64,000 bases of DNA, from contig OX596345.1 in the NCBI GenBank assembly GCA_951394405.1, positions 372,001 through 436,000 of the forward strand, read 5' to 3'. The notes below the pieces were generated by a model. That model was not told the DNA's origin and searched no databases. It worked only from the letters and a program-made list of their open reading frames with translations. Numbering within the stretch: position 1 is the first letter of the stretch; each line of letters begins with the position of its first letter. A program made the translations under genes and the position numbers. Positions 47,750 to 58,555 of this stretch are shown here, one piece after another. The stretch is from Coprinellus micaceus (taxonomy: Eukaryota > Basidiomycota > Agaricomycetes > Agaricales > Psathyrellaceae).

Positions 47750-49473
47750 ATGGAGAGCCCCAGCATTTCAGATTTCCCTCAGGAATTAGGCGTTACATCG
47801 CCATTCCATGCGGGCTGTGCGCTCCGCCTGAGCGGCGAGATCTTCACCCAAATTCTACATTATCTAGAACCATTTGACATCCTCTCCATGCGAAAGGTGA
47901 GCCACGCCGAGTGCGTACTAGTCGAAATGAGTCGGTTGCTCATTGGGTCCTAGACGTGCCGCTTCATCCACAATATCACGATTTCCAGGATTGTCTGGCT
48001 GTCTGCCCTGGACAACATATGCAAGGAAAACGATGTCTTCATACCCTCCTTTCCAGTTGAGAAAATGTCGAATCTGGAACTGGAACATGCAGCCACAGCG
48101 CCCAGGAGATTTTTAAGCCTCCTCAAAAACCTGAGTGCAGATGGGTCGCCATTGCCGTATAGCAGTCGCAACCTCATCCTCCGTCAGACGCCACCCCAGT
48201 CCAGCACACATATCAATCAGGGGATATTCCTCATTCCTGGCGGTCGCTTTCTGCTCGTGGCTACGGCTGACTTTCTACTCGTCGTCTACGATCTTGGACA
48301 CACCATGAACCTGGCACCGAGACCATATCCCATAGCAACATTGGACAGACGTGGGCACCTGCCTGGAATAGCTTTCAGGCACCGCCAACATAGCTTATTC
48401 GTTGCCACAGCTGGGAGGTTCGTATCTACTATCAAGTACAATTGCTGTTGACAATTTGGTTTCATTGTCTGTGTTCCCAGGTTCTCCAACAACAACAATT
48501 CGGCCAACCAGCAGACGCTCCTTCGCATTTATGAATTCAATTTAGCCCAAGGCTCTCGTGCTGAGTTCCGAGTGGTAGCTCAACTCGGACTTGACCACCG
48601 AAGTCCAGCTGCAACTCGCCTTACGGTAGGCGCCACTGGCGTCGCGGTTCTCTACTATCGTGACGGGACAGAATTTGTCGTCTGGAACTGGGAAGATAAC
48701 ACCGGGTGTAAATGGACGTCATCCGTTCACCTTCTTACAGATAGGCCGGTGGTAAGTAGTCAGTTTACCCATTGGGTTGAGTCAAGCCACTCACGTTGTC
48801 AAAGTTGTACCCTTTCAACAAGGGTTTCCTCGCGGCGGATTCCAAAGGGGATTTGTACATTTGGGACATGCCAACCCTCCTTCCCCTCCAAGCGCCCGAC
48901 ATCGTCCATTTTCCGACTGTCGATAATGAAGCGAAAACCCACATCCTGTTATCCGGTGTACCGACAACCAGAGTCCACATCCGCAGCACCGGGATTTCGG
49001 ATGGCCCCACGCCAAACTGCATACCCGCTTTCCTTATCATGCACGAAGGACAGGTGACCCGCTCTGAGGTTTTCCTGAGCTTGTATTCTGTCCGGCTCTC
49101 CGGCTGTCAACGGGACCCTTTCTTGCCTGAAGCCATATTGGTACCAGGAGGGCGGAGCGATGCATTATACGGCGACAGTACCATTCGATGTCGTGCGCCC
49201 ATTTCTGGAGTACACCGATGCGATGGCAACCTCTTTTTTTGTGCAGCCACATCGGAGAATGCTGTGATGGTGACCCTTCTCCCAGTCCCTACCAAGGCAG
49301 AATTCGGACCTATCACACCGCTCTCGAAATATCTGACACCACCACACTCCCTTCACCCTTCCACCGGCGCCAAACCGGTATTCTGTCCCGTTTCGGGACG
49401 GGCTATCGTGGTAAAACCTGATGGTTCACTCTGCCTTATGGACTTTCTTCCACCCCCCGGTGATTCCCATTAG
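47750..49473 (+). CDS. F-box/WD-like propeller protein B7
   Basis: Probable SCF receptor, 516 residues; exons 47750-47896, 47954-48417, 48481-48751 and 48805-49473, phases 0-2-0. The F-box is LRLSGEIFTQILHYLEPFDI, completed by TCRFIHNITISRIVW. Strands: FLIPGGRFLLVA, VVYDLGHTMN (Val-Tyr in place of the usual Leu-Trp), FVVWNWEDNTGCKW, DLYIWDMPTLLP, LSLYSVRLSG, NLFFCAATSENA and LCLMDFLPPPGD. The N-terminus is about 16 residues longer than in B1-B3. It belongs to the B7-B9 subgroup, a head-to-tail trio. No lesion is seen. Confidence 0.86.
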
Positions 49474-49787
49474 TCAGACGCGACTCCCATTAATCTTATA
49501 GGTCTGTACTTGATAGTGTAGCCCTCAAGTTCTCCTCTCGGCACGCAGCACCACACTCTTTCGTCGTTCTTACTCGACCGATATGGATCGCAATAGCATT
49601 ATGTGAGCTTCAAGTGAGGCCCGTTTCTCCCATCCAACATCTTTCCAGTCTAGTGGGTTGTGGCTCCCCGATAGTGTCTTTCACCGTCTGGATCCACTTT
49701 CCCTGTCCCGAGCTGCGGTGCACCGGCTTGCACCAGACTCCCTGTACAGCGTATACAGTATAATAGCCTGCGGCTACAATATTTCTG
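49474..49787. other. Intergenic, no gene seen
   Basis: Spacer between B7 and B8. The minus-strand frame at 49937-49650 has no recognisable content and no relative in the window. Confidence 0.4.
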
Positions 49788-49793
49788 CACGTG
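49788..49793. promoter_or_regulatory. CACGTG E-box upstream of B8
   Basis: TCTGCACGTGCGAC, 169 bases before the B8 ATG, the most distant case in the B family. Confidence 0.35.
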
Positions 49794-49961
49794 CGACCTG
49801 AACAAATCGGTAAATATTCCGAGCGGCGAGAGGGTGTCCCAGTCGGGCTTCATCCTTGATTTGAATCTGGCAAACGTGGTTTCAATCTCTCCCCCTGGCT
49901 TTGGTCTCCAATACGTCAACACTGACTCACAAGCCAATCTTGTTATAGGGGACGGTGTACT

Positions 49962-51641
49962 ATGGAGAGCGGAGTGACCCGCTCGGTTGCTCTAGATTTA
50001 GGGCAACACGGGCACGGAAACTACGAACCCTTCCGAATTTCCGGGGAGATTTTCATCCAGATTATGCGGTACTTGGACCCCTTTGATATTTTGTCGATGC
50101 GCAAGGTAAGATCCCATGCACTTGTAACCTGGGCCAAAGCTCAAGCCCTCCATGTACAGACTTGTCGGTTCATCTCTGACATTACAAAAAGCAAAGTTGT
50201 TTGGTTGGATGCTTTGGAGGAGGTTATCAACCGACAAAGCAATTTCAAGCTCCACCTCCCTGTGGACAGGATGTCGGTTCTAGAGCTACAGCACGCAGCC
50301 ACCGCCCCACGAAGATTCCTCAGCCTCATCAAAGGTCTGGACCTCGACGAGGTACCTCTCCCCTATAGCCATCGACAACTCTTCTTTCGTCGGCCGCCCC
50401 CGCTCACTGGCACATATAACGTGGATGGTATCTTTCTCATTCCTGGAGGTCGATTCATGATCTCGATGTCCGGGGAAACCCTCAATCTTTGGGATATTGG
50501 GTACAATATGAACGTGGCCCCAAGTGCCTACCCTCTTGCCACTGCCGACAACTGCGGTAAGCTCTACGCCCTGTGTCGAACCTCCAATGGAAAAGGGGTG
50601 GTTCTGGCGACTAAGAAGTGCGTACCAACTCTTGCAGACTGACATCGCTTCCCTACATATCTGACTCTTTCGTCAGAACCTTCCCGGGCAACCAAGCAAC
50701 CTTCCTGCATATCTACCAAGTGAAATTGGAAGGGAATTTGGACAACTCAGTGTTCAAAATCGCCCTCAAAGCACAACTGGATTTGGGTTCTCCAAACGAC
50801 CCGGGGTTTACTGTACGCCTCTCCCCATCGATGGCGCTTATCCACCTGCGGTCGCACATCGCGATCTGGAATTGGGCCGAGGGCATGGGGTGTAAGTGGC
50901 CTTCATCGAGCCTCGACAACCCCAACGGACCGGTCAGAATACGTGGAATTTTCGTTATGCATTGTCCGTTCTAATCCTTCCCCATAGGTGTTTCACGCTT
51001 TCGACCGGACAGTTCTTACGTGCAACACCGACGGGGCCATATTCTGCTGGGATATCCCTAAGTTGGACTCACTCTCCTCCTCCAACTTCGACTCCATAAC
51101 CACCGTCGAGAACGAACCCAAGTCCTCCATTGTACACGCGAGATCGCCAACGACTCTGTTACACTTCCGGGCCTCTGGTTCGCGCCACATCGGACCGCTT
51201 TCCTCGCAGCCATTTCTCGTTACTTATCAGGACCCCATCCATAACACCACTTTCCTATCTCTATATTCTGTCCTTGACTCAGGGCACCGCGGGCACCCAC
51301 TAATTCCCGAAGACCTCGTGGTACCTTCTGGCACGAGCCCTCATGTCTACGGGGACCATCCCGACAAATTTCGAGGGCCACTCTCCGCTGTGTTGCACTG
51401 CGAGGGAAGTCTCGTTTTCTGCTCGCCCTCTGACGCAAGGGCGTTGGTGGTAACATCCGTCCCAACCCCGACGAAAGCCCACGTTGGTACGATTAATCCA
51501 GTTTCGAGGTACCTGACAGCGAAGGACACGCTACCTGGCGGTTCGATGCACCTCGCGTTTTGCCCTCTGTCGGGTCGAGTGGTGTATTCTGGATCCGACG
51601 GCGCAGTGCAGCTCCGTGACTTCCTCTTGGCTCCGAAGTAA
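49962..51641 (+). CDS. F-box/WD-like propeller protein B8
   Basis: Probable SCF receptor, 503 residues; exons 49962-50105, 50160-50617, 50677-50932 and 50988-51641, phases 0-2-0. The F-box is FRISGEIFIQIMRYLDPFDI, completed by TCRFISDITKSKVVW. Strands: FLIPGGRFMISM with LNLWDIGYNMN, IAIWNWAEGMGCKW, AIFCWDIPKLDS, LSLYSVLDSG, SLVFCSPSDARA and VQLRDFLLAPK. Like B1, B4 and others it keeps the Trp-Asp pair after strand d of the first blade. The first intron is 54 bases and, as in B4, is a multiple of three without a stop. Nearest relatives are B7 and B9. Confidence 0.87.
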
Positions 51642-51764
51642 TAATATATTTGCTGTATAGTAGGCTGTTGGCGTTCGGCACGCCTTCGAAATGAGGGGGA
51701 TAGATTCGATCAGGAGGAGTATTGGGGTTGCGTCGAGTCCTCCTCGACACCAACACGCAACCCA

Positions 51765-51770
51765 CACGTG
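51765..51770. promoter_or_regulatory. CACGTG E-box upstream of B9
   Basis: CCCACACGTGTGAATG, 82 bases before the B9 ATG; the ten bases ACACGTGTGA are nearly palindromic. Confidence 0.4.
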
Positions 51771-51851
51771 TGAATGATCGCCACGAAGCGCTCACCGCCA
51801 TTGTCCTAACTTGGACTTACCATTTTACTTCCATCTCCAAGTCAGCGCCCT

Positions 51852-53548
51852 ATGGCAAACAGCTCAGCATCGCACACAATGGCATTGGAGAACACACTCG
51901 ATGGCCGGGCTACATTTCCACTGTCTGGAGAGATCGTGATCGAAATTCTACGCCATGCCTCCCCGTTTGACGTTCTGTCTATGCGAAAGGTTAGTCGATG
52001 ACTCACCTTGCTCACCCTGCACCCGAAACCCACTATTCAATAGACGTGTCGCCTCGTTCACAACGTCACGAAGATGAGAATCGTCTGGCTAAATGCACTG
52101 GAGCGCATGTGCAGCCGCCACGGCGTCTTCAAACCAACGTTTCCATCACACAGAATGTCGATCCTAGAGCTCGAGTACGCGTCGCTGGGGCCTCGGCGCT
52201 TCCTGAACATGCTCAACGGTATTCGAGGGGACGAACACCCTCTACCATACAGCAACCGGGAGCTGATCTTTCGTCGTCGGCCACCGCTCACGGGCGCTTA
52301 CCCCTGCGATGGGTTTTACTTGGCCACCGGAGGTCGATTTTTACTAGTTTACGGCGAGGACGATTCTCTTAGCCTTTGGGACCTAGGATATAGTCTTCAT
52401 GCTGCGATGAAGACCTCTCCGGTTGCGACGCTTGAAAGTTCTGGAGAACTTGCAGCTGCGAGTCAAAGCACTGACGGGGAAGGGATTCTCCTCGTCACCA
52501 GGCAACCGTAAGGGTTTTTAGTCTTGTCTACGAGTATAGCTAGTCTGATTGTATTACCTAGGGCCTCGCTTGAGGTGGATAACCTCACGGTTTACGAAGT
52601 TCGGCCCGGCAAGGACGGTCGGGATTCGATGTTCGTGAAGCTCGCACAACTTGGGTTCGATATTTCTACCACCCTTCATGACGTTCGCATCACCCCTCGC
52701 GAAGTGGTTATACGCTGTGGCCCCCAATTTTTTGTGTGGGACTGGCGTACGAACATGGGCTGCAGGTGGATCTCTTCTACACTTTTTAACTCTCCGGCAC
52801 GTGCGGTAAGTCACCAGCAAGATGCGAGCGCCTCACATCCGATTCTGACTTGTAGCATTAGATGACCGTTCTGGAAGGGACGATACTCGCCCACGATGAA
52901 GCCGGTACGGTCTATAACTGGGATATTCCAGATCTGCAGCCTCTACACGCTCTCGATCTCACCCACTTCACAAGCGTTGAGAACGAGCCGAAGTCGTGTA
53001 TTCGGCCCACGGTCCAGCACCCAGAAATCTCCGTCCTTATCCGCTGCACGGCAAGTCAGCGGAGTATCGAACTGCTCGACCCCGTCCTGTGCATCCTGTA
53101 CGACGACGACTCTTGGACCGTTCCCCCAGAAAGGAGGTCACCCATCTCTCTTTTCTCTGTCAGAGAGATGCGGCACAGGGAGCAAGATCCGTTTATTCCT
53201 AACACCCTTTTGGTGCCAGCAGGTTCGTGCGACCACGCCTTCGGAAGTCGCCCTGAACGTTTTTACGGGGCATTGACTTCGTTGTATCGGTGCGAGGATA
53301 ACCTCGCCTTTTGCGCCGACACAAACGATCTTAGCGTGGTCGCGACGGTGCTACCAACCCCTACCAAAGCAACCCTGTGCGACCTTTCTCCAGTCATGTT
53401 ATCCAGGAAGCTACTCCCTGCTGAAACCCTACACGAGGAGTTCACAACTGGTGTTCAACTCGGATTCTGCCCAATATCAGGTCGGTTGGCCTACCGCGCA
53501 GCTGACGGGTCGTTTTACCTGCGTGATTTCCTTTCCGCACTGGAGTAG
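51852..53548 (+). CDS. F-box/WD-like propeller protein B9
   Basis: Probable SCF receptor, 510 residues; exons 51852-51989, 52044-52507, 52562-52805 and 52862-53548, phases 0-2-0. The F-box is FPLSGEIVIEILRHASPFDV, completed by TCRLVHNVTKMRIVW. Strands: FYLATGGRFLLVY with LSLWDLGYSLH, FFVWDWRTNMGCRW, TVYNWDIPDLQP, ISLFSVREMR, NLAFCADTNDLS and FYLRDFLSALE. It carries a longer loop before the ISLFSVREMR strand than B7 or B8. An in-frame second ATG at codon 10 is an alternative start. Third member of the head-to-tail trio B7-B9. Confidence 0.86.
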
Positions 53549-53818
53549 CATGTTAGATGTCGCAGTCGAGCTGCAACGTGTATTTGCTATATTGCTGTAT
53601 TGCTTGGCCCCGGCTTGGCCGGCGCTCTCGAAATGCGTTGCTTTGAGAATATGTATCAGCTTGTCGTACAGATACACGTCCTGCTCCAAGTTGATGTTCT
53701 CCTCATGGACTGTTTGGATTTGCAGGGCAGCAACACTTCGAAATTTGGCCCACCTTTTCACTGCCCTTAGGGCCCCTTAGGGGCTATACTTTCCCGAAAG
53801 GCAGATGGTAATCACGGG

Positions 53819-53824
53819 CACGTG
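53819..53824. promoter_or_regulatory. CACGTG E-box upstream of the PIP5-kinase
   Basis: Context AATCACGGGCACGTGGAGTGAC. It lies 71 bases before the ATG at 53895, matching the usual spacing, but would be inside the coding region if the upstream ATG at 53805 were used. Confidence 0.4.
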
Positions 53825-53894
53825 GAGTGACACCGCCACCTGGGGACCCTGGGCAAGCAAGTTGGGCCGCGGGCGGTTTACAGGCTGGACGACG

Positions 53895-56106
53895 ATGATA
53901 TCCGTAGCAACCAACCGCTCGAGTCTCCTCTCGAATACCAGTGGCATGTCCTCGTCGGCGGCATCCTACAGGACTGCTCCAATCTACACCCACTCCCCGA
54001 CCTCCTCAGTGCACACCATCACAATAACCACCAAGGAGAAAGTTCCCAAGGACGACAAACTGGTGGTCAGCGAGGGCCACTTCGATGGGGAAGCAGTACA
54101 GCATGTAGGGCCACCACCACCGTCTCCTCCAGCAAGTGTTGATCAGCAGGTGGTGGAGGAGGAGCGAGAGGATAGGCAGGAACCGCAGCTACCACCCCGA
54201 CTCTCGACGTCTTCACACCAGACGCTGCGGCCAATCATGACCGCTTCGCCCTATTCAGAGTCGCCAGTACCGGCAGAAAATCTCCTTGCACCGCCTGTGG
54301 CATCGACATCGTCACAGCCAGCGCCCCCGTCGGCTTTCCAGGCTCGACCGACACGGCGAAATACCACCGGATCGACCCCCTCGTCACCCAAGCAGCGGCG
54401 GTTTAATCCTCAGGTCATGGCAGCCGGTGGCTCGCAGACATTCGCGTTCGACGATGGAGTGCTTGTGGGCGGAGAGGGAGCAGGGGCAGAGTTGGCCACG
54501 GACATAGAACTCGCAGCAGACCAAATCCGACGGGAGCGCATGTCAAAACGCTTCAAGCAGCAGCAACAGGAGGCCGCAGGTGTTGGTCTATCTCGCTCAG
54601 GGTCGAAAGGGTCTCAAGACGACCGGCCACTAGTAGGGAATCTCATTGGGGAAGACCATGTCAACTATGTCCTGATGTACAACATGCTAACGGGCATTCG
54701 TGTTGCTGTGGGTAACGCGCCATTTTGCTGTTGTCGTTCCGTTGACAAAATTATGTACACAGGTTTCCCGGTGTCAGGCTAAAGTGAAGCGCCCGCTGAC
54801 GGAGGAGGACTTTACCGCTCGACATAAATTCTCATTCGATATTGTAGGGAACGAGCTGACTCCTTCGGCGAAGTACGACTTCAAGTTCAAAGACTACGCT
54901 CCATGGGTCTTCCGCACACTCCGCGAAGACCACTTTCAAATCGACCCTGCCGACTACCTCCTTTCGCTCACCGCAAAGTACATTCTTTCTGAGCTTGGTT
55001 CGCCTGGAAAATCTGGCTCATTCTTCTACTTCTCTCGCGACTACCGATTCATCATCAAGACAATCCGACACGCCGAACACAAATTCCTCTTATCTATCCT
55101 CAAGCAGTACTACACCCACATACAGGAAAACCCTCATACCATTCTCAGCCGTTTTTATGGGTTGCATCGGGTGAAGCTGCCGAGAGGGCGCAAGATTCAT
55201 TTCGTCATCATGAATAACCTCTTCCCACCACACAAAGATATCCACGAAACCTTCGATCTCAAAGGAAGCACTGTGGGGCGAGAATACCCTGAAGAAAAGG
55301 CGGGGAAGAACCCTCGCGCGGTACTCAAGGACAACAACTGGATAAACCGGGGGAAGAAGTTGGAGATCGGCCCAGAGAAGCGCGCTTTGTTGACGGAGCA
55401 GTTGAGGAGGGATTCGGAGTTCTTGGAGCGGATATCCGTCATGGATTACAGTCTACTGGTTGGTATCCACAACTTGAAGAGGGGGAACAGAGACAACGTC
55501 CGAAGGAATACGCTGAAGGTCTTCTCGGTGAGTAAACTTCGTCCTACCCCGCGTGGATCACCATGCTGATCCATGCCTCCGCCAGCCCGATCTACCACAC
55601 GCCGGGTCAATGCGACATAGCATCAAACAAGTCAAGCATGGAAGCCAATCACCAGAAGCGGTTGCCATGCGCCGGGCGATGCGATCCTCCGACCCCAAGC
55701 GCCTCGGCACACCCTCGGTGGGCGGGCAGGACGATGGGTCTTCGTTCCATTTACCGGAGGAGGATGAGAGGCGGCAACAGTGTCTGTTTTACCAGGACGA
55801 GGGTGGCCTGAGGGCTACAGACGACAATGATCAAGAGATGGGAGGGACGATCTACTATCTAGGCGTCATCGATATCTTGACCCCATATACGTTCGTCAAG
55901 AAGCTGGAGCATTACTGGAAAGGGATGAGGGACGATATCGTGCGTCATTTAGCTTTGTTCCATCCTTTAAGTGCCTAATTCTCTGATTTCGTTTCTAGCA
56001 TAAAATCAGCCCTGTCCCTCCGACAGAGTATGCCGACAGGTTCTTCTCGTTCATGAAGGCGATCATGAGGGGAGGTGAGGGTATGGAGAGGTTCAAGTCG
56101 GAGTAA
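53895..56106 (+). CDS. MSS4: Phosphatidylinositol-4-phosphate 5-kinase (Mss4/Its3 type)
   Basis: Makes PtdIns(4,5)P2 at the plasma membrane, controlling actin, endocytosis and cell-wall signalling. Exons end at 54707 and continue 54763-55527, 55586-55939 and 55999-56106 (TAA), giving 679 residues from ATG 53895 or 709 from ATG 53805 in the same frame. The N-terminal ~240 residues are Ser/Pro-rich and poorly conserved. The catalytic region begins near EDHVNYVLMYNMLTGIRVA and has AVSRCQAKVKRPL, GSFFYFSRDYRFIIKTI, FDLKGSTVGRE, the DYSLLVG motif and YYLGVIDILTPYTFVKKLEH. The activation-loop part ends KISPVPPTEYADRFFSFM. An insert of about 60 residues (rich in Arg, Ser and Gln) sits before YYLGVID. 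I prefer the downstream ATG because the CACGTG element then falls at its normal distance. Confidence 0.95.
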
Positions 56107-57112
56107 ATGACCTGCGTATCGGGTCCTGACTGAGCCGCTCGCCTCCCCAGTAAGCAGACGCCTGCTTGCTGCTAGCCTTCGCGTCAGCAGGACCTTCCGG
56201 GCCTCGTGTTTTCGTTGACCTGCCACAGCGGTTGCCAGGAGGCAATAATGCACTCCCTCATGGCCGACCGAGCATGTCTAGCTCCCTTCAGCCTCAACCC
56301 CAGCCACCTCGCACATGCAGCTCCGCCATCCCGCACGACCTTACGCGCATGCGTGTCTCCCACGCACAGGTGAGGCATCACGACTCTACTGTAATATCAT
56401 TTCTAGTTCCACCACGGATTCTCCTCGCGTTTTCTCTCGGATTTTTGGATCTCTACGTGTAACAATTCATCTAGTTTCTCTCCCCACTATCCTCGCTCAT
56501 TCATTCACACTTTCTTTTACCCTGTCCGACTCACTTACACTTCCTCCTAAGTTATGGTACTATGATTCATCCTATTGGGCCTTTTGTCGCCTTCCTCTCG
56601 CTTTTCCTTTACACTCTATCTTATTTATCCATGGCGTTTCTTGCGGTTGTGCCATACCATTGTCTATTAGTTAACCCCTGTCGCTCCTTGATTTATCATT
56701 TTACCACTCGTACCTTCCCCTCCTTGGATCCCCGATATCTTTATCAGACCGTTCCTACGGCCTTATATTTCTCTTAACATAGTTTTCCTGGACATTGCCC
56801 TGCACCAGCCGTACTCTACCTTCGTATTTCGATCCTAACTGACTCACTCTTGTTTGGTCTGCATGCATCTAAGTACATACAGTCTGATCCATCTGCATCT
56901 CGCACTATGCATTTATCAAAATCCCGCCATCCATATGTATAGATAGTGGTAGAACCCATAACAGTGTCCTTCCTTCCAGCATTCTGTCATTGAAGCATGT
57001 GGTATACGGGGAGGCTCTAGTAGTGAGGAACCGCCCATCCAGAGTTTCGGTGATGCTAGACCGTGGGTAATTTCCTCGGCAGTACCAATTGGAATGACAC
57101 CAGTTGTGCCTT
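56107..57112. other. Intergenic, T/C-rich, no gene seen
   Basis: 3' flank of the PIP5-kinase gene. Pyrimidine-rich on the plus strand with many TTTC runs. No coding frame with recognisable content; the relic of F-box gene D starts near the right end. Confidence 0.45.
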
Positions 57113-58172
57113 TGCACAGCGACCACCGCGAGCACGCCGTCCGGTAAACCCCTACTCTTCACGCATGTATGCTCGAGATGGAGAAGGGAGAAGGGACACT
57201 CACAGCACACCGATACTGTGGTTGAGGTGCGACCCGAAATACAAACTAGGCGGAGATGGTACCTAGATGAAGGACAAACTCCTCGCGCAAGCGCAACTCT
57301 GGTTACAGAACTGTGGAAAGCGAGATGTATCACTTGGATTTAGATGCTTTCCTGAAGATGATGAGGCACTCACAGGGAAAGCTTCGTTCACCGTATCTTC
57401 ACCTCCAACAACCCTTTGGCCGACCGAGTGCGAGGCCTGAAAATCGTTTGGGCGAGTCGTATGATCGCATCCACACTCCCGACATGCCTCTCAGCACCCC
57501 CACATCTTGAAAGCCATGCGGTGGACTTTCAGGGCAGCTACGGTAACCTCTGCAGGAATCACGCCGCGCTTCCAATTTCCAACTGCCCACTGCTTCGCGG
57601 CCGGCTTTCATGTTGGTCGTTCAACACCAGGGTCAGAGGACAGTGTTTTGGGGCATCTACTCACCACTCTCCTAGAGGCGGTACCTGGTACCTCATTTAT
57701 CAGAACTCTCCGTTGCCATGGAGCCCTTGGCCGACCTACAGTACTTCCCCGAGAACGTCACCATCGACCCGCTCCGTAAGGAGACGTATATATGTACTCC
57801 CTCCCCCTCCTGCGTATAATCTCTATCTTGTGTGCGGAAGGCGATACCGGGGGCGGACGCAGCCGGTGGGAGGTTTTGCAGAAGCTCAAATCCATGGCGG
57901 ATTCCAGGGCACAACTGAGCGCAAATGGTCCCCCATGTACCGTCGCTTTCGCGTTGGTGGACAACACTTGTACAGACGACCGGGATTCGGATAATCTTTC
58001 GGATTTCGACTCGGATGACTCTGATGACGAGAAGGAAGACGAAGAAACCCGTTTGTGGCAGGCCAAGCCATTGAAGAAGAGGCCGTACCTGACTATGGCG
58101 CGCTGCAATATCCGCTCGAGGCAGCATACCTCGGCGGATTGGACGGCGAGTTCAGCGGCCTTCGATCCATGA
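57113..58172 (+). pseudogene. Degenerate copy of F-box gene D
   Basis: Clear relic of the gene at 58556-60137, same orientation. Matching pieces lie in order but in different frames: FTHVCSRWR (about 57160), HSTPILWLRCDPKYK (about 57205), KLLAQAQLWLQNCGKRDVSL (about 57275), SNNPLADRVRGLKIVW (about 57405) and PHLESHAVDFQGSYGNLC (about 57510). The leucine-rich middle is largely lost. The C-terminus is kept from SLPLLRIISILC to the stop at 58172, including KSMADSRAQL and KKRPYLTMA. At least three frame changes and the central loss mean it is not functional. Confidence 0.82.
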
Positions 58173-58555
58173 AATCTGGGGTCGGGAGCTCCGGGGCTGT
58201 CTATACAAAGGTCACGAATTAAGCGAGTCAGCTTCGTTTTCAGCATTGGGGTTGACCTGTTGGAGAATAGAAACACCTCAAAGAGCCTCCTACTCCCCCT
58301 CCTCCCCTCTCCTACCATAAGGCTAAGATAGTCTCTTGTAAGACCTATAAAGTGATTCTAGCACACAATGCGAGTGAACCTAGAAGACGTGGTGATTCGT
58401 ACACAAAAACACCAAGCTCAAGCCGAGAGAGAGGAGCCAAGCCCCAACTTGCAATAAGCGCCCACACTTTCGGGCGATCCCGAACCGTGGGATTTCGAAT
58501 AAAGAACCACAGCGAAGTCGGTTAGAATGTTCGAGGCTTTTGCACCACGACCGCC
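58173..58555. other. Intergenic, no gene seen
   Basis: Spacer between the degenerate copy and F-box gene D. Nothing recognisable. Confidence 0.4.
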
